From the NCBI RefSeq assembly GCF_032878875.1, contig NZ_CP118157.1:1178001-1242000 (forward strand): a stretch of DNA of 64,000 nt, written 5' to 3'. The DNA comes from Microbacterium sp. AB (GTDB lineage: Bacteria > Actinomycetota > Actinomycetes > Actinomycetales > Microbacteriaceae). The notes under the pieces were generated by a model. That model did not search any database. It worked only from the letters and a program-made list of their open reading frames with translations, and was not told the origin of the DNA. The translations under genes were made by a program, and so were the position numbers. This document shows, piece after piece, positions 43,298 to 50,805 of this stretch (position 1 is its first letter; each line of letters starts with the position of its first letter).

Positions 43298-44301
43298 GCC
43301 CTGTCGGCGGCGACCTCGCTCAGCGGCGGCATCGTGCGCCACGAGCGGTCGTTCGCGATCCTCGCGCCGTCGCGGATGCCCCGGAAGAGGTTGCTCGTGC
43401 CGCGGACGGTGCGCTCGACGGCGACGAGGCGGATGAGCTCCTTGACGAAGGTCAGAGCCGTGCCGACGGCGAACCGCGCCGGACGGTAGGCGCCGTGCTC
43501 CGCGAAGTAGTGCTTCATGATGCCGCGGTTGCGCATGATGTAGTACCGGTAGGCGTTGCTCGAGGCGTTGAGGTGGCGCACGCCCATGTCCCACTGCCTG
43601 ATCTCCCGCGTCCGGCGCAGCACGAACTCGTCCACGATGGCGCTCGTGGTGTGCAGCGACGCGAGCCAGCCGTACACCGAGTCGTCCCAGTAGATGAAGA
43701 AGCGCGGGTCGGGGAGGCCGACCTTCTGCACGATGTCGCGGTGGATGAACATGCCCTCGAAGCAGCCGGAGTTCATCTCGCGGTAGCCCGTCGCGTCGAA
43801 CCCCGCAGGGGCGAAGGGGATGGGGATGCCGAGGGGGATCGACAGCCGGTACTGCCAGTAGAACTCGCTGCCGTCGTAGTCGTAGCGGCGCCCCTGGATG
43901 CTCTTGAAGCGCGGCGCCCAGACGCCCATGCGGGCGAGCCCGTCCGGCAGGACCTCGACGTCGTCGTCCATGAGCCAGATCCACGTCGAGCCGAGCTCGT
44001 ACGCCGCGCGCATGCCCTCGCTGAAGCCGCCCGATCCGCCCGTGTTCTCCTCCAGCCGCCGGTAGACGATCCTCGTCCCGATCGACTCCCGGAACGACTC
44101 CACGACCTCGGTCGTGTCGTCGCCCGACGCGTTGTCGACGATCACGACGTGCCCCGGCTTCGGGTCCATCGCGGTGATCGACACGAGCAGCTTCGCCAGC
44201 AGGTGGGAGCGGTTGTAGGTCACGACCACGATCGTGGCGCTCGCGGGGTCGAAGGCCTTCGGATCGTATGCGGGCTCGACGACGGACGACTTCTCGCTCA
44301 T
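43294..44301 (-). CDS. GlfT1-like GT2 galactofuranosyltransferase (putative)
   Basis: The 335-residue GT-A enzyme has VVVTYNRSHLLAKLLVSI (about 25-42), VVIVDNASGDD (about 52-62), NTGGSGGFSEGMRAAY (about 87-102) and WIWLMDDDVEVLPDGL (about 109-124), then FFIYWDDSVYGW with an Asp pair near 206. The GGSGGF plus DDDV combination is shared with the adjacent GlfT2-type protein. I infer that it primes galactofuranan on a rhamnosyl-lipid acceptor, as GlfT1 does in mycobacteria. It overlaps GlfT2 by ATGA. A different hexosyltransferase specificity cannot be excluded. Confidence 0.82.
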   Translation of the reverse strand: MSEKSSVVEPAYDPKAFDPASATIVVVTYNRSHLLAKLLVSITAMDPKPGHVVIVDNASGDDTTEVVESFRESIGTRIVYRRLEENTGGSGGFSEGMRAAYELGSTWIWLMDDDVEVLPDGLARMGVWAPRFKSIQGRRYDYDGSEFYWQYRLSIPLGIPIPFAPAGFDATGYREMNSGCFEGMFIHRDIVQKVGLPDPRFFIYWDDSVYGWLASLHTTSAIVDEFVLRRTREIRQWDMGVRHLNASSNAYRYYIMRNRGIMKHYFAEHGAYRPARFAVGTALTFVKELIRLVAVERTVRGTSNLFRGIRDGARIANDRSWRTMPPLSEVAADRA

Positions 44302-46208
44302 GCCTTGCTCCCGAAGATCTGGCGCCACGAGTCCTCGGAGACGAGGCCGGGCAGGGCGTCGCGGTACTGCTTCCGCAGCTGGGGCCATTCCCGCCTGAGG
44401 CGCGCGTGCAGCCGCACGGAGTCGACGAGCATGCGCCGGAACAGCAGCCGGTCCCGCGTGTACACGTTCTTGCCGGAGCCGTCCGCCGCGCTCACGACGG
44501 CGGAGTCGAACAGGGGGACGCGCCACCAGTGCGCGTCCGCCTTGCCGAACTCGACCTCGGGGGTCTCGACGTTCGCCGGATCGGGCACGCGGAACCAGTG
44601 CGACACGAGCGCCTGCACCGTGAAGAGACGCAGCCTCCAGCCCGCCGGGCTGTCGAACACGTGCTCCTTGAGGCGCTGGAAGACCTGCCTGCCGCGTCGG
44701 GAGCGCACGAGGACGTCGGGATCGCGGTGCACGACGGTCTCCGGGAAGCGCGCGGCCAGCGACCGGGCCTCGGGCATCGCGGTGGCGATGTTCTCCGCCA
44801 TGTGCGACGGCCCGCGCAGCACGTCGCGCAGCGCGCGGTTGCGCAGGGCCACGGGGTAGTACTGCATCATCATGAGGTGCTTGAGGTCGACCCGGCGCGA
44901 GTGCCGGATGAGCGTGCCTCCGCGCGGGGCGTTCGAGTGGAGGAGGCCGGCCACGATCCGGTTGCGGGCGTGGAAGTACGCCTGCCAGTCGATCGAGTCG
45001 TCCTTGCCGATCCACGACACGTGCCACAGCGCGGCTCCGGGGAGCGACACCGTGGGATACCCGGCCTCGCGGGCGCGCAGGCAGAACTCGGCGTCGTCCC
45101 ACTTGATGAAGGCGGGGAGCGCGAGACCGATCTCCCGGATCACCTCGGTCGGGATGAGGCACATCCACCAGCCGTTGTAGTCGGCGTCCATCCGCATGTG
45201 CAGCAGCGGGGTCTGCCGGATGTTCGCCCGGCGGAAGTCGTGCGGCAGCTCCTCCTGGAAGAGGTTCCGCCACATGAAGGGCGCCTCGTCGACGACCTCG
45301 GCCCAGGCGTGGAGGCGGGGCCGGTTGAGCAGGTCGAACATGTGCGCGCCCACGAGCACGGGCTTCGTCGCGTAGCGGCCGAACGTGATGGAGCGGCGGA
45401 TCGACTCGGGCTCGATGCGCACGTCGTCGTCGAGGAGCTGGATGAAGTCGCTCTCCGGACGCTGCAGCGTCTCGTGCATCGCGCGGGCGAAGCCGCCGGA
45501 GCCTCCCAGGTTGGGCTGCTCGATGACCTGCAGCTGCTCGCCCAGGACGGCTGCGGCCTCGGCGTAGCCGTCCTGATCGGAGACCTTCTGCGTGCCCTGG
45601 TCGACGATGAGGACGCGATCGACGAGCTCGAGGGCCTCGGGCGCCTCGGACAGCGCCGTGAGCGTGTCGACGCAGTAGCCGGGCTTGTTGTAGGTCGTGA
45701 TCCCGAGCGAGGCCTTGCCGGTGCGGGCGGGCTCCCGCTCCGTCGTCCACTCGCCGCCCGCGAGGACGACGTCCCCGGCGCCGGCGACGATGTCGAACCA
45801 GATCCATCCGCCGTCGCTGAACTGCGTGAGGGGGATGTCGAAGGTCGTCGCCGCGTCGCCGTCGGCGTCCTTCGTGTCGACGCGCTGCTGGGCGCCCTCG
45901 CCCGTCGAGCGGTAGACGAGGACGGTCGCCTCTCCCTCCGTGCGGACGGTCAGCCGCACGGAGCGCACGCTCGTCCAGTGCTGCCAGTAGGAGGCGGGGA
46001 ACGCGTTGAAGTAGGTCGCGAACGAGACGCGCGTGCCCGCCGGGATGCGTGCGCGCGTGCGCCCGAGCACGTCGGCGAGGTGGGAGACGTCCGAGACCCG
46101 CACGGGCTCCTCGTCGATCGTCGACCAGACCTCCGGGTCGACGTAGAGCGGAAGAAGGTCGGGGTCTCTGTCGAGCGGAAAGACCACGCTCTGAAGGACG
46201 TGTGCCAC
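44298..46208 (-). CDS. glfT2: GlfT2-type galactofuranan polymerase
   Basis: The 636-residue protein matches M. tuberculosis GlfT2 (637 residues) in length, domains and catalytic geometry. An N-terminal beta-sandwich (about 1-160) precedes the GT-A domain with NLGGSGGF (233-240), the metal motif LLDDDV (258-263), NGWWMC (345-350), the catalytic WDDAE (370-374) and WHVSW with metal-ligand His396; helices follow to the C-terminus. Known GlfT2 alternates beta-1,5 and beta-1,6 galactofuranosyl linkages using UDP-Galf on a lipid acceptor at the membrane. GTG 46208 has GAGG upstream. glf is 16 kb away in the same locus. Confidence 0.93.
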   Translation of the reverse strand: MAHVLQSVVFPLDRDPDLLPLYVDPEVWSTIDEEPVRVSDVSHLADVLGRTRARIPAGTRVSFATYFNAFPASYWQHWTSVRSVRLTVRTEGEATVLVYRSTGEGAQQRVDTKDADGDAATTFDIPLTQFSDGGWIWFDIVAGAGDVVLAGGEWTTEREPARTGKASLGITTYNKPGYCVDTLTALSEAPEALELVDRVLIVDQGTQKVSDQDGYAEAAAVLGEQLQVIEQPNLGGSGGFARAMHETLQRPESDFIQLLDDDVRIEPESIRRSITFGRYATKPVLVGAHMFDLLNRPRLHAWAEVVDEAPFMWRNLFQEELPHDFRRANIRQTPLLHMRMDADYNGWWMCLIPTEVIREIGLALPAFIKWDDAEFCLRAREAGYPTVSLPGAALWHVSWIGKDDSIDWQAYFHARNRIVAGLLHSNAPRGGTLIRHSRRVDLKHLMMMQYYPVALRNRALRDVLRGPSHMAENIATAMPEARSLAARFPETVVHRDPDVLVRSRRGRQVFQRLKEHVFDSPAGWRLRLFTVQALVSHWFRVPDPANVETPEVEFGKADAHWWRVPLFDSAVVSAADGSGKNVYTRDRLLFRRMLVDSVRLHARLRREWPQLRKQYRDALPGLVSEDSWRQIFGSKA

Positions 46209-46263
46209 GGCGGAACCTCGGATGCAAGACGGGATCGGCGCCAGGATCGGGCCGTCGTCGAGC

Positions 46264-47577
46264 CTATCGCCTGGTGCCCAGGGGATCCTGGGATTCGCCT
46301 CCGCTCGCCGCGAGATCGAGGCGTTCTCGCCAGGATCTCGCCTGGCCAGCGCGCACGGCGCAGAGCACGAGCAGCATCCATCCGACGCCCTGCAGGGTGA
46401 AGCTCTCGAACATCGAGTCGACGATGAGCGCGACGAGCACGAACGGCGTCCACGCGTAGACCACCGAGCGACGCTCGCTCGCCACGAGCCAGGAGCGCAC
46501 GAACGCCACGGCGCACAGGGCGATGAACAGCGCCAGCCCGGCCCATCCGAGCTGCAGCAGGACGTCGAAGAACGCGTTGAGCGCCGAGCGGTGCGATTGC
46601 CCGAGGAGGAAGTTGATCGTGTTCATCGGATACGTCTCCTCTGCCCACGCGCCGTGCCACCCGAAGCCCTGGACGGGGCGGTTCTGCACCCACGAGAGGA
46701 TGCTGTTCCACAGGTCGGCGCGCAGGGAGAAGCCCGCCGTGGCGTCGAGCCAGCGCAGGATCGGATGACGCAGGGCGTAGGCGACCGCGAGACCCAGGAG
46801 CACGGTGACGGCGAGGCCCCATTGCAGGGTGCGCCGTCCCGTGGGCGTGGTGCGGCGCACGAGCCTGAGCGCGACGAGCGCGATCGTGACCGCCAGGGCG
46901 AGGACGACGGCCGTGGGCGAGGCGGACAGTACGGCCAGCACGCCCGCGAGGGCCATGGAGAACACCGCCGTCTGCGCGGGGACCGACTGGGTGCGCCATT
47001 CGACGATGAAGGTGACGAGCGCGATCACCGCGACGAAGCCGAGCATGTTGCGGGTGCCGAAGAGCCCCTGGACCGGGCCGCCGTTCGCGATCTCGCCGGC
47101 GATGTCGAGGAACGGGAAGGGCATGTCGAGCAGGATCCCGGCGAGGATCTCCGTCGCGAGCGACGCCGCGAGCATGCCGCGCAGCACGTCGCCGAGCGCG
47201 CGCACGGTCTGCAGCGTGTCGCGGACGTGCGCGACGACGATCGCGAGGAAGCCGTAGCCCGCGAGCGACAGCCATCCGCCGAGCGTCGCGGCGGCGTCGT
47301 ACGACCAGATCGTCGAGGCGAGGGCCCACGCGAGGAACACGACGACCGTCGTGGGCGCGAAGCCCAGGAGGCGCAGCTCGCGACGGCGCGCCGCGAGGAT
47401 CGCCGCGCCCAGGAGGGCGAGCGCGACGACGATCGTCCCGAGCGTGACGGCGCCGGCCGTGGCCGTGATCGCGTGCGCGCCGAAGGTCGCGACGAACGCC
47501 GTGACCGTGTAGGCGCGCGCGAGCTCGGCCGAGCGCAGGAAGCGCGCCGCGATGCGGGCGGGTGAGTGCTCGTTCAT
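46264..47577 (-). CDS. O-antigen ligase-like (WaaL/Wzy-type) membrane protein
   Basis: The 437-residue protein has about eleven hydrophobic spans and a long outer loop near 320-360 containing WNSILSWVQNRPVQGFGWHGAW, the R/H-bearing G-x-G-x-x-(H/N) region typical of Wzy_C/WaaL ligases. GLFGTRNMLGFVAVIAL near 185 is another family mark. Such enzymes transfer lipid-linked glycans to an acceptor, or polymerise them, outside the cell. ATG 47577 overlaps the upstream ligase-like gene (ATGA). The acceptor is unknown. Confidence 0.85.
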   Translation of the reverse strand: MNEHSPARIAARFLRSAELARAYTVTAFVATFGAHAITATAGAVTLGTIVVALALLGAAILAARRRELRLLGFAPTTVVVFLAWALASTIWSYDAAATLGGWLSLAGYGFLAIVVAHVRDTLQTVRALGDVLRGMLAASLATEILAGILLDMPFPFLDIAGEIANGGPVQGLFGTRNMLGFVAVIALVTFIVEWRTQSVPAQTAVFSMALAGVLAVLSASPTAVVLALAVTIALVALRLVRRTTPTGRRTLQWGLAVTVLLGLAVAYALRHPILRWLDATAGFSLRADLWNSILSWVQNRPVQGFGWHGAWAEETYPMNTINFLLGQSHRSALNAFFDVLLQLGWAGLALFIALCAVAFVRSWLVASERRSVVYAWTPFVLVALIVDSMFESFTLQGVGWMLLVLCAVRAGQARSWRERLDLAASGGESQDPLGTRR

Positions 47578-49001
47578 CGCCGCCGCGACCGCGGAGCCCG
47601 GCGCTCGGGTGCGGACGCCTCGGCGGCCCCGACGTCGACGAGCGGGGCGGACTTGATCTTGAAGGCGAGCATCGTCACGAGCAGCCAGCCCCACAGCATG
47701 ATGGGTCCCGACTCGGTCAGCCCCTGCACGAGCAGCATCGTGACGACGAGCGTGGGGAGGAGGGCGACGGCCTGGTACGGCCTGTCGGCGCGGATGTCCC
47801 ATCGCGGGCGGTCGACGGCGAAGAACCAGGAGCGCCACACGAGCGCGGCGAACGCCCCCGCGACGAGGACGACCCCCACGCCTCCGAGCTGGAGGAACAC
47901 GTCGAGCCACATGTTGTGGGCGTGGAAGACCGTGATGCCGTGGTCGACGATCCACCGGTCGAACGCCGGATCCCACGGCAGCCAGGGGCTCGCGAAGCCG
48001 TTGCCCGCGACGGGCCGCTCGATCGCGCGCTCGAACACCGCTCCCCAGATGCCCTCGCGCCCCGTGAGGTCGCCCTCGCGGCCGACGAGCTCGAGCAGAC
48101 GGTCGCGCGCCACGAGCACCAGGACGATGCCCGCGGCCGCGATCGCCGTGAACAGCGCGTACAGGCGGGACCGCTCGTCGGGCCGCTCGGCGCGCCGCAT
48201 GAGGACGGCCGCCGCGAGCACGCCGACGACGGCGACGACGGCGACGAGGGCCGTGGCGGAGCCGGCCCGGACGAACAGGTACGCCGCGACGACGGTCCAG
48301 ATCCAGCGCATCGCGGGGGAGGGGGCGCGATCGGCGAGGCGGAGCGCGAAGACGACGAGCGCGAGCAGGCAGAGGATGCCGAGCAGGTTGGAGTTGCCCA
48401 CGGCGCCCTGCAGGCGCCCGCCTCCGAGCAGCCCGTCGAGGAGATTGCCGCGCACCCAGTACCAGTGCGGGTCGGGGTCCTCCGGCGCCTCGGAGAAGTT
48501 CGGCAGCAGCGGATGGCGGAGCACGGCCGACACCCAGAGCTCCAGGGCGACCGAGAGCCCCACGACCCAGCGCAGCGCGATCTCGAGACAGCGCACCAGC
48601 TCGCGCCAGGTGAGGACGTCCGCGAGGAACAGGCCCTGCAGCGTCACCGAGGCGAGGAGCAGCCACGTGACGACGCTGACGGCCGGCCAGGCCGACCATG
48701 CGATCGACAGCGCCGCGAACGCGACGTAGCCGAGCGTCACCCACGGCAGCCGTCGCCAGGGGAACCGCTCGGCCCGCCGCGAGGAGGCCAGTCGGGGGAT
48801 CCAGATCGCGAGCGTCGCGAGCGTGATGACGCCGAGGAGGACGGCGGCGCCGGCGAGGCCGATCAGGTTGTACCAGAACGAGTGCGCGAGCGCGGAGAAC
48901 ACCACGAGCACGGCGTAGGCGCGCAGGAGGAGGTGCCCGGTCTTCTCGCGCTCCGGCGCGGTGGGCGGTTCCGCGACCGGATAGCGGCTCAGCTGCGCCA
49001 T
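47574..49001 (-). CDS. Second O-antigen ligase-like membrane protein
   Basis: The 475-residue protein has about eleven hydrophobic spans and the same family layout: GAVGNSNLLGILCLLAL (about 203-219), GREGIWGAVFERAIERPVAGNGF (about 312-334) and HAHNMWLDVFLQLGG with the key His/Asn (about 360-374). ATG 49001 lies 8 nt after TAGCCT on the minus strand. It overlaps the next ligase-like gene by ATGA, so two related enzymes are made together. One may polymerise and the other ligate. It diverges from manA across 50 bp. Confidence 0.85.
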   Translation of the reverse strand: MAQLSRYPVAEPPTAPEREKTGHLLLRAYAVLVVFSALAHSFWYNLIGLAGAAVLLGVITLATLAIWIPRLASSRRAERFPWRRLPWVTLGYVAFAALSIAWSAWPAVSVVTWLLLASVTLQGLFLADVLTWRELVRCLEIALRWVVGLSVALELWVSAVLRHPLLPNFSEAPEDPDPHWYWVRGNLLDGLLGGGRLQGAVGNSNLLGILCLLALVVFALRLADRAPSPAMRWIWTVVAAYLFVRAGSATALVAVVAVVGVLAAAVLMRRAERPDERSRLYALFTAIAAAGIVLVLVARDRLLELVGREGDLTGREGIWGAVFERAIERPVAGNGFASPWLPWDPAFDRWIVDHGITVFHAHNMWLDVFLQLGGVGVVLVAGAFAALVWRSWFFAVDRPRWDIRADRPYQAVALLPTLVVTMLLVQGLTESGPIMLWGWLLVTMLAFKIKSAPLVDVGAAEASAPERRAPRSRRR

Positions 49002-49009
49002 CGCGCACC

Positions 49010-49044
49010 AGGCTACCTTCACGCGCGCGGGCACGCCCTATGGT
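49010..49044. promoter_or_regulatory. Compact divergent leaderless promoters: ligase-like gene and manA
   Basis: TAGCCT on the minus strand (49015-49010) lies 8 nt before ATG 49001. TATGGT on the plus strand (49039-49044) lies 7 nt before GTG 49052. Both start signals fit in the 50 bp between the two start codons. Confidence 0.45.
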
Positions 49045-49051
49045 GGAGAGC

Positions 49052-50209
49052 GTGCTCGTACCGCTGACGAACGTCCCGCGCGACTACGCGTGGGGATCGC
49101 GATCGCTGCTCGCCGCCCTCGAGGGGCGCCCGACGACCGAGGGCCCCGAGGCCGAGGTGTGGTTCGGCGACCATCCCTCCGATCCGTCGGACGTCGGCGA
49201 CGGCTCCGGACGCACCCTCGACGCCTGGCTGGCGGACGAGGGCGTGCGCGTGTCGGAGAGCGGGCGTCTTCCGTATCTCCTGAAGCTGCTCGCCGCCGGC
49301 TCCCCGCTCTCGATCCAGGTCCACCCGACCCGGGATCAGGCCAGGGAGGGGCACGCCCGCGAGGCCGCGCTCGACGGCTCCGGCCCGCGCAACTACGTCG
49401 ACGACAACCACAAGCCCGAGATCGTCGTCGCGCTCAGCGAGAGCTTCGAGGCGCTCAGCGGCCTGCGCGAGCTCGATGCGACCCGTCGGCTGCTGGACGC
49501 GATCGGGGGGGCCGCCGCGCCTCTGAAGGAGCGGCTGACGGATGCCGAGGGGCTGCGCTCGGCGCTCGGCTGGCTGCTCGGCGGGGAGGGCGCCGAGACG
49601 GTGCGTGCGATCATCGGCGCGCTCGGGGACGCCCGGTCCACGGAGTTCGCCGCGGAGCTCGCCAACGCCCGGCGGATCGCGGCGATCTACCCCGACGACG
49701 CCGGCGTCGTCGTCGCGCTGCTCATGAACTACGTCTCGCTGCAGCGCGGCGAGGGGCTCTTCCTGGGAGCCGGCAAGCTGCACGCCTATGTGGAGGGGCT
49801 CGGCGTCGAGCTCATGGCCGCGAGCGACAACGTGCTGCGCGGCGGGCTCACGCCCAAGCGCATCGACGTCGACGAGCTGCTCGCCGTCGTGGACCCCTCG
49901 CCCGGGCCCGTGCCCGTCGTGCTGCCCGTCGCCGTCGACCACGGCAGCAGCGGGGTCGAGACCTTCCCCGTGCCGGTCGACGACTTCCGGCTGCTGCGCG
50001 TACGCGTGGGAGAGGGCGGCGAGACGGTGCTGCGCCCCACGGGGGCGGCGATCGTCGTCGCGACGGCGGGCGCGGTGACGGTCGGCTCAGGCGACGACGC
50101 GGTCGAGCTCAGGCCGGGCAAGGGCGTGTTCGCGTCGCCCGACACGTCGGAGCTGAGATTCACAGGCATCGGTGAGGTTTTCGCGGCCGAGCCCGGCCGG
50201 GCCTCCTGA
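49052..50209 (+). CDS. manA: Mannose-6-phosphate isomerase
   Basis: ManA interconverts fructose-6-phosphate and mannose-6-phosphate, the entry to GDP-mannose and other mannose donors. The 385-residue type I enzyme has the zinc-site features SIQVHPTRDQA (about 87-97), the DDNHKPEIVVAL block (about 114-125) with Glu and His ligands, GEGLFLGAGKLHAYVEGLGVELMAASDNVLRGGLTPK (about 232-268), and two cupin-like halves. GTG 49052 is chosen over ATG 49040 because TATGGT lies 7 nt upstream and overlaps the ATG. It begins the conserved manA-whiB neighbourhood. Confidence 0.95.
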   Translation: MLVPLTNVPRDYAWGSRSLLAALEGRPTTEGPEAEVWFGDHPSDPSDVGDGSGRTLDAWLADEGVRVSESGRLPYLLKLLAAGSPLSIQVHPTRDQAREGHAREAALDGSGPRNYVDDNHKPEIVVALSESFEALSGLRELDATRRLLDAIGGAAAPLKERLTDAEGLRSALGWLLGGEGAETVRAIIGALGDARSTEFAAELANARRIAAIYPDDAGVVVALLMNYVSLQRGEGLFLGAGKLHAYVEGLGVELMAASDNVLRGGLTPKRIDVDELLAVVDPSPGPVPVVLPVAVDHGSSGVETFPVPVDDFRLLRVRVGEGGETVLRPTGAAIVVATAGAVTVGSGDDAVELRPGKGVFASPDTSELRFTGIGEVFAAEPGRAS

Positions 50210-50214
50210 CTTTC

Positions 50215-50273
50215 CGCCCGACACGCCGTCGCCTCGCGGCGCGGTTCTCGTCGCCCGACACGCCGACACGCCG
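50215..50273. repeat. Direct repeats in the manA-whiB spacer
   Basis: CGCCCGACACGCCG occurs at 50215-50228 and again at 50252-50265, and GACACGCCG at 50265-50273. They lie 43-101 bp upstream of the whiB -35 and could bind a regulator. Confidence 0.6.
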
Positions 50274-50315
50274 AGTGAACCTTCAATCTCCCCTTCAGGG
50301 TTTACGATCTGCGAC

Positions 50316-50344
50316 TTGACCTCGGGGAATCACACGGTTGTAAT
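50316..50344 (+). promoter_or_regulatory. Sigma-70-type promoter for whiB
   Basis: TTGACC (50316-50321), a 17-bp spacer and TGTAAT (50339-50344) form the best -35/-10 pair in the window. The ATG at 50399 is about 48 nt past the expected start and has GGGAGAG 5 nt upstream, so the mRNA has a proper leader. Confidence 0.7.
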
Positions 50345-50398
50345 TAGGTGCACACGCTGCCCGCGTGGGGGGCAAGAACGAGGGGTGGGAGAGCGACG

Positions 50399-50719
50399 AT
50401 GGCGACTTCACAGTACCGATCCGGAGTTCCCGACAACTGGTTCGTGGACCCGGTCGATCTGGGCGTGCCCGGTGTGCGTCCGGCGACGGACGAGGAGACG
50501 GCGCTCTCCTGGCAGAGCGACGCCCTCTGCGCGCAGACCGACCCCGAGGCGTTCTTCCCCGAGAAGGGCGGATCGACCCGCGACGCCAAGCGCATCTGCG
50601 GATCGTGCGACGTGCGCGCCCAGTGCCTCGACTACGCGCTGCAGAACGACGAGCGCTTCGGCATCTGGGGCGGCCTCAGCGAGCGTGAGCGTCGCAAGCT
50701 CAAGCGCCGCGCCGGCTGA
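50399..50719 (+). CDS. whiB: WhiB-family redox-sensing regulator (WhiB2/WhmD type)
   Basis: WhiB proteins carry a [4Fe-4S] cluster and control sigma-factor activity; the WhiB2 class governs septation and cell division. The 106-residue protein has the four cluster cysteines at 44, 67, 70 and 76 (LCAQTDPEAFFPEKGGSTR, ICGSC, QCLDYAL), the GIWGG turn (88-92) and the basic DNA-binding tail ERERRKLKRR. The core is nearly the same as I recall for mycobacterial WhiB2. It sits in the expected place next to manA, a GT2-membrane protein and DUF3499. ATG 50399 is fixed by its Shine-Dalgarno sequence. Confidence 0.95.
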   Translation: MATSQYRSGVPDNWFVDPVDLGVPGVRPATDEETALSWQSDALCAQTDPEAFFPEKGGSTRDAKRICGSCDVRAQCLDYALQNDERFGIWGGLSERERRKLKRRAG

Positions 50720-50790
50720 CGGGACCGATGAGGCGGCTGGGAAAACGCCGCCGCGCCGCGCGCGACGCGGAGCGTGACACGCCACCGGCT

Positions 50791-50796
50791 TAGGCT
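50791..50796 (+). promoter_or_regulatory. Near-leaderless -10 for the GT2-membrane protein gene
   Basis: TAGGCT, then TGCCGGGTC (9 nt), then ATG 50806. No Shine-Dalgarno sequence is present. Confidence 0.4.
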
Positions 50797-50805
50797 TGCC
50801 GGGTC

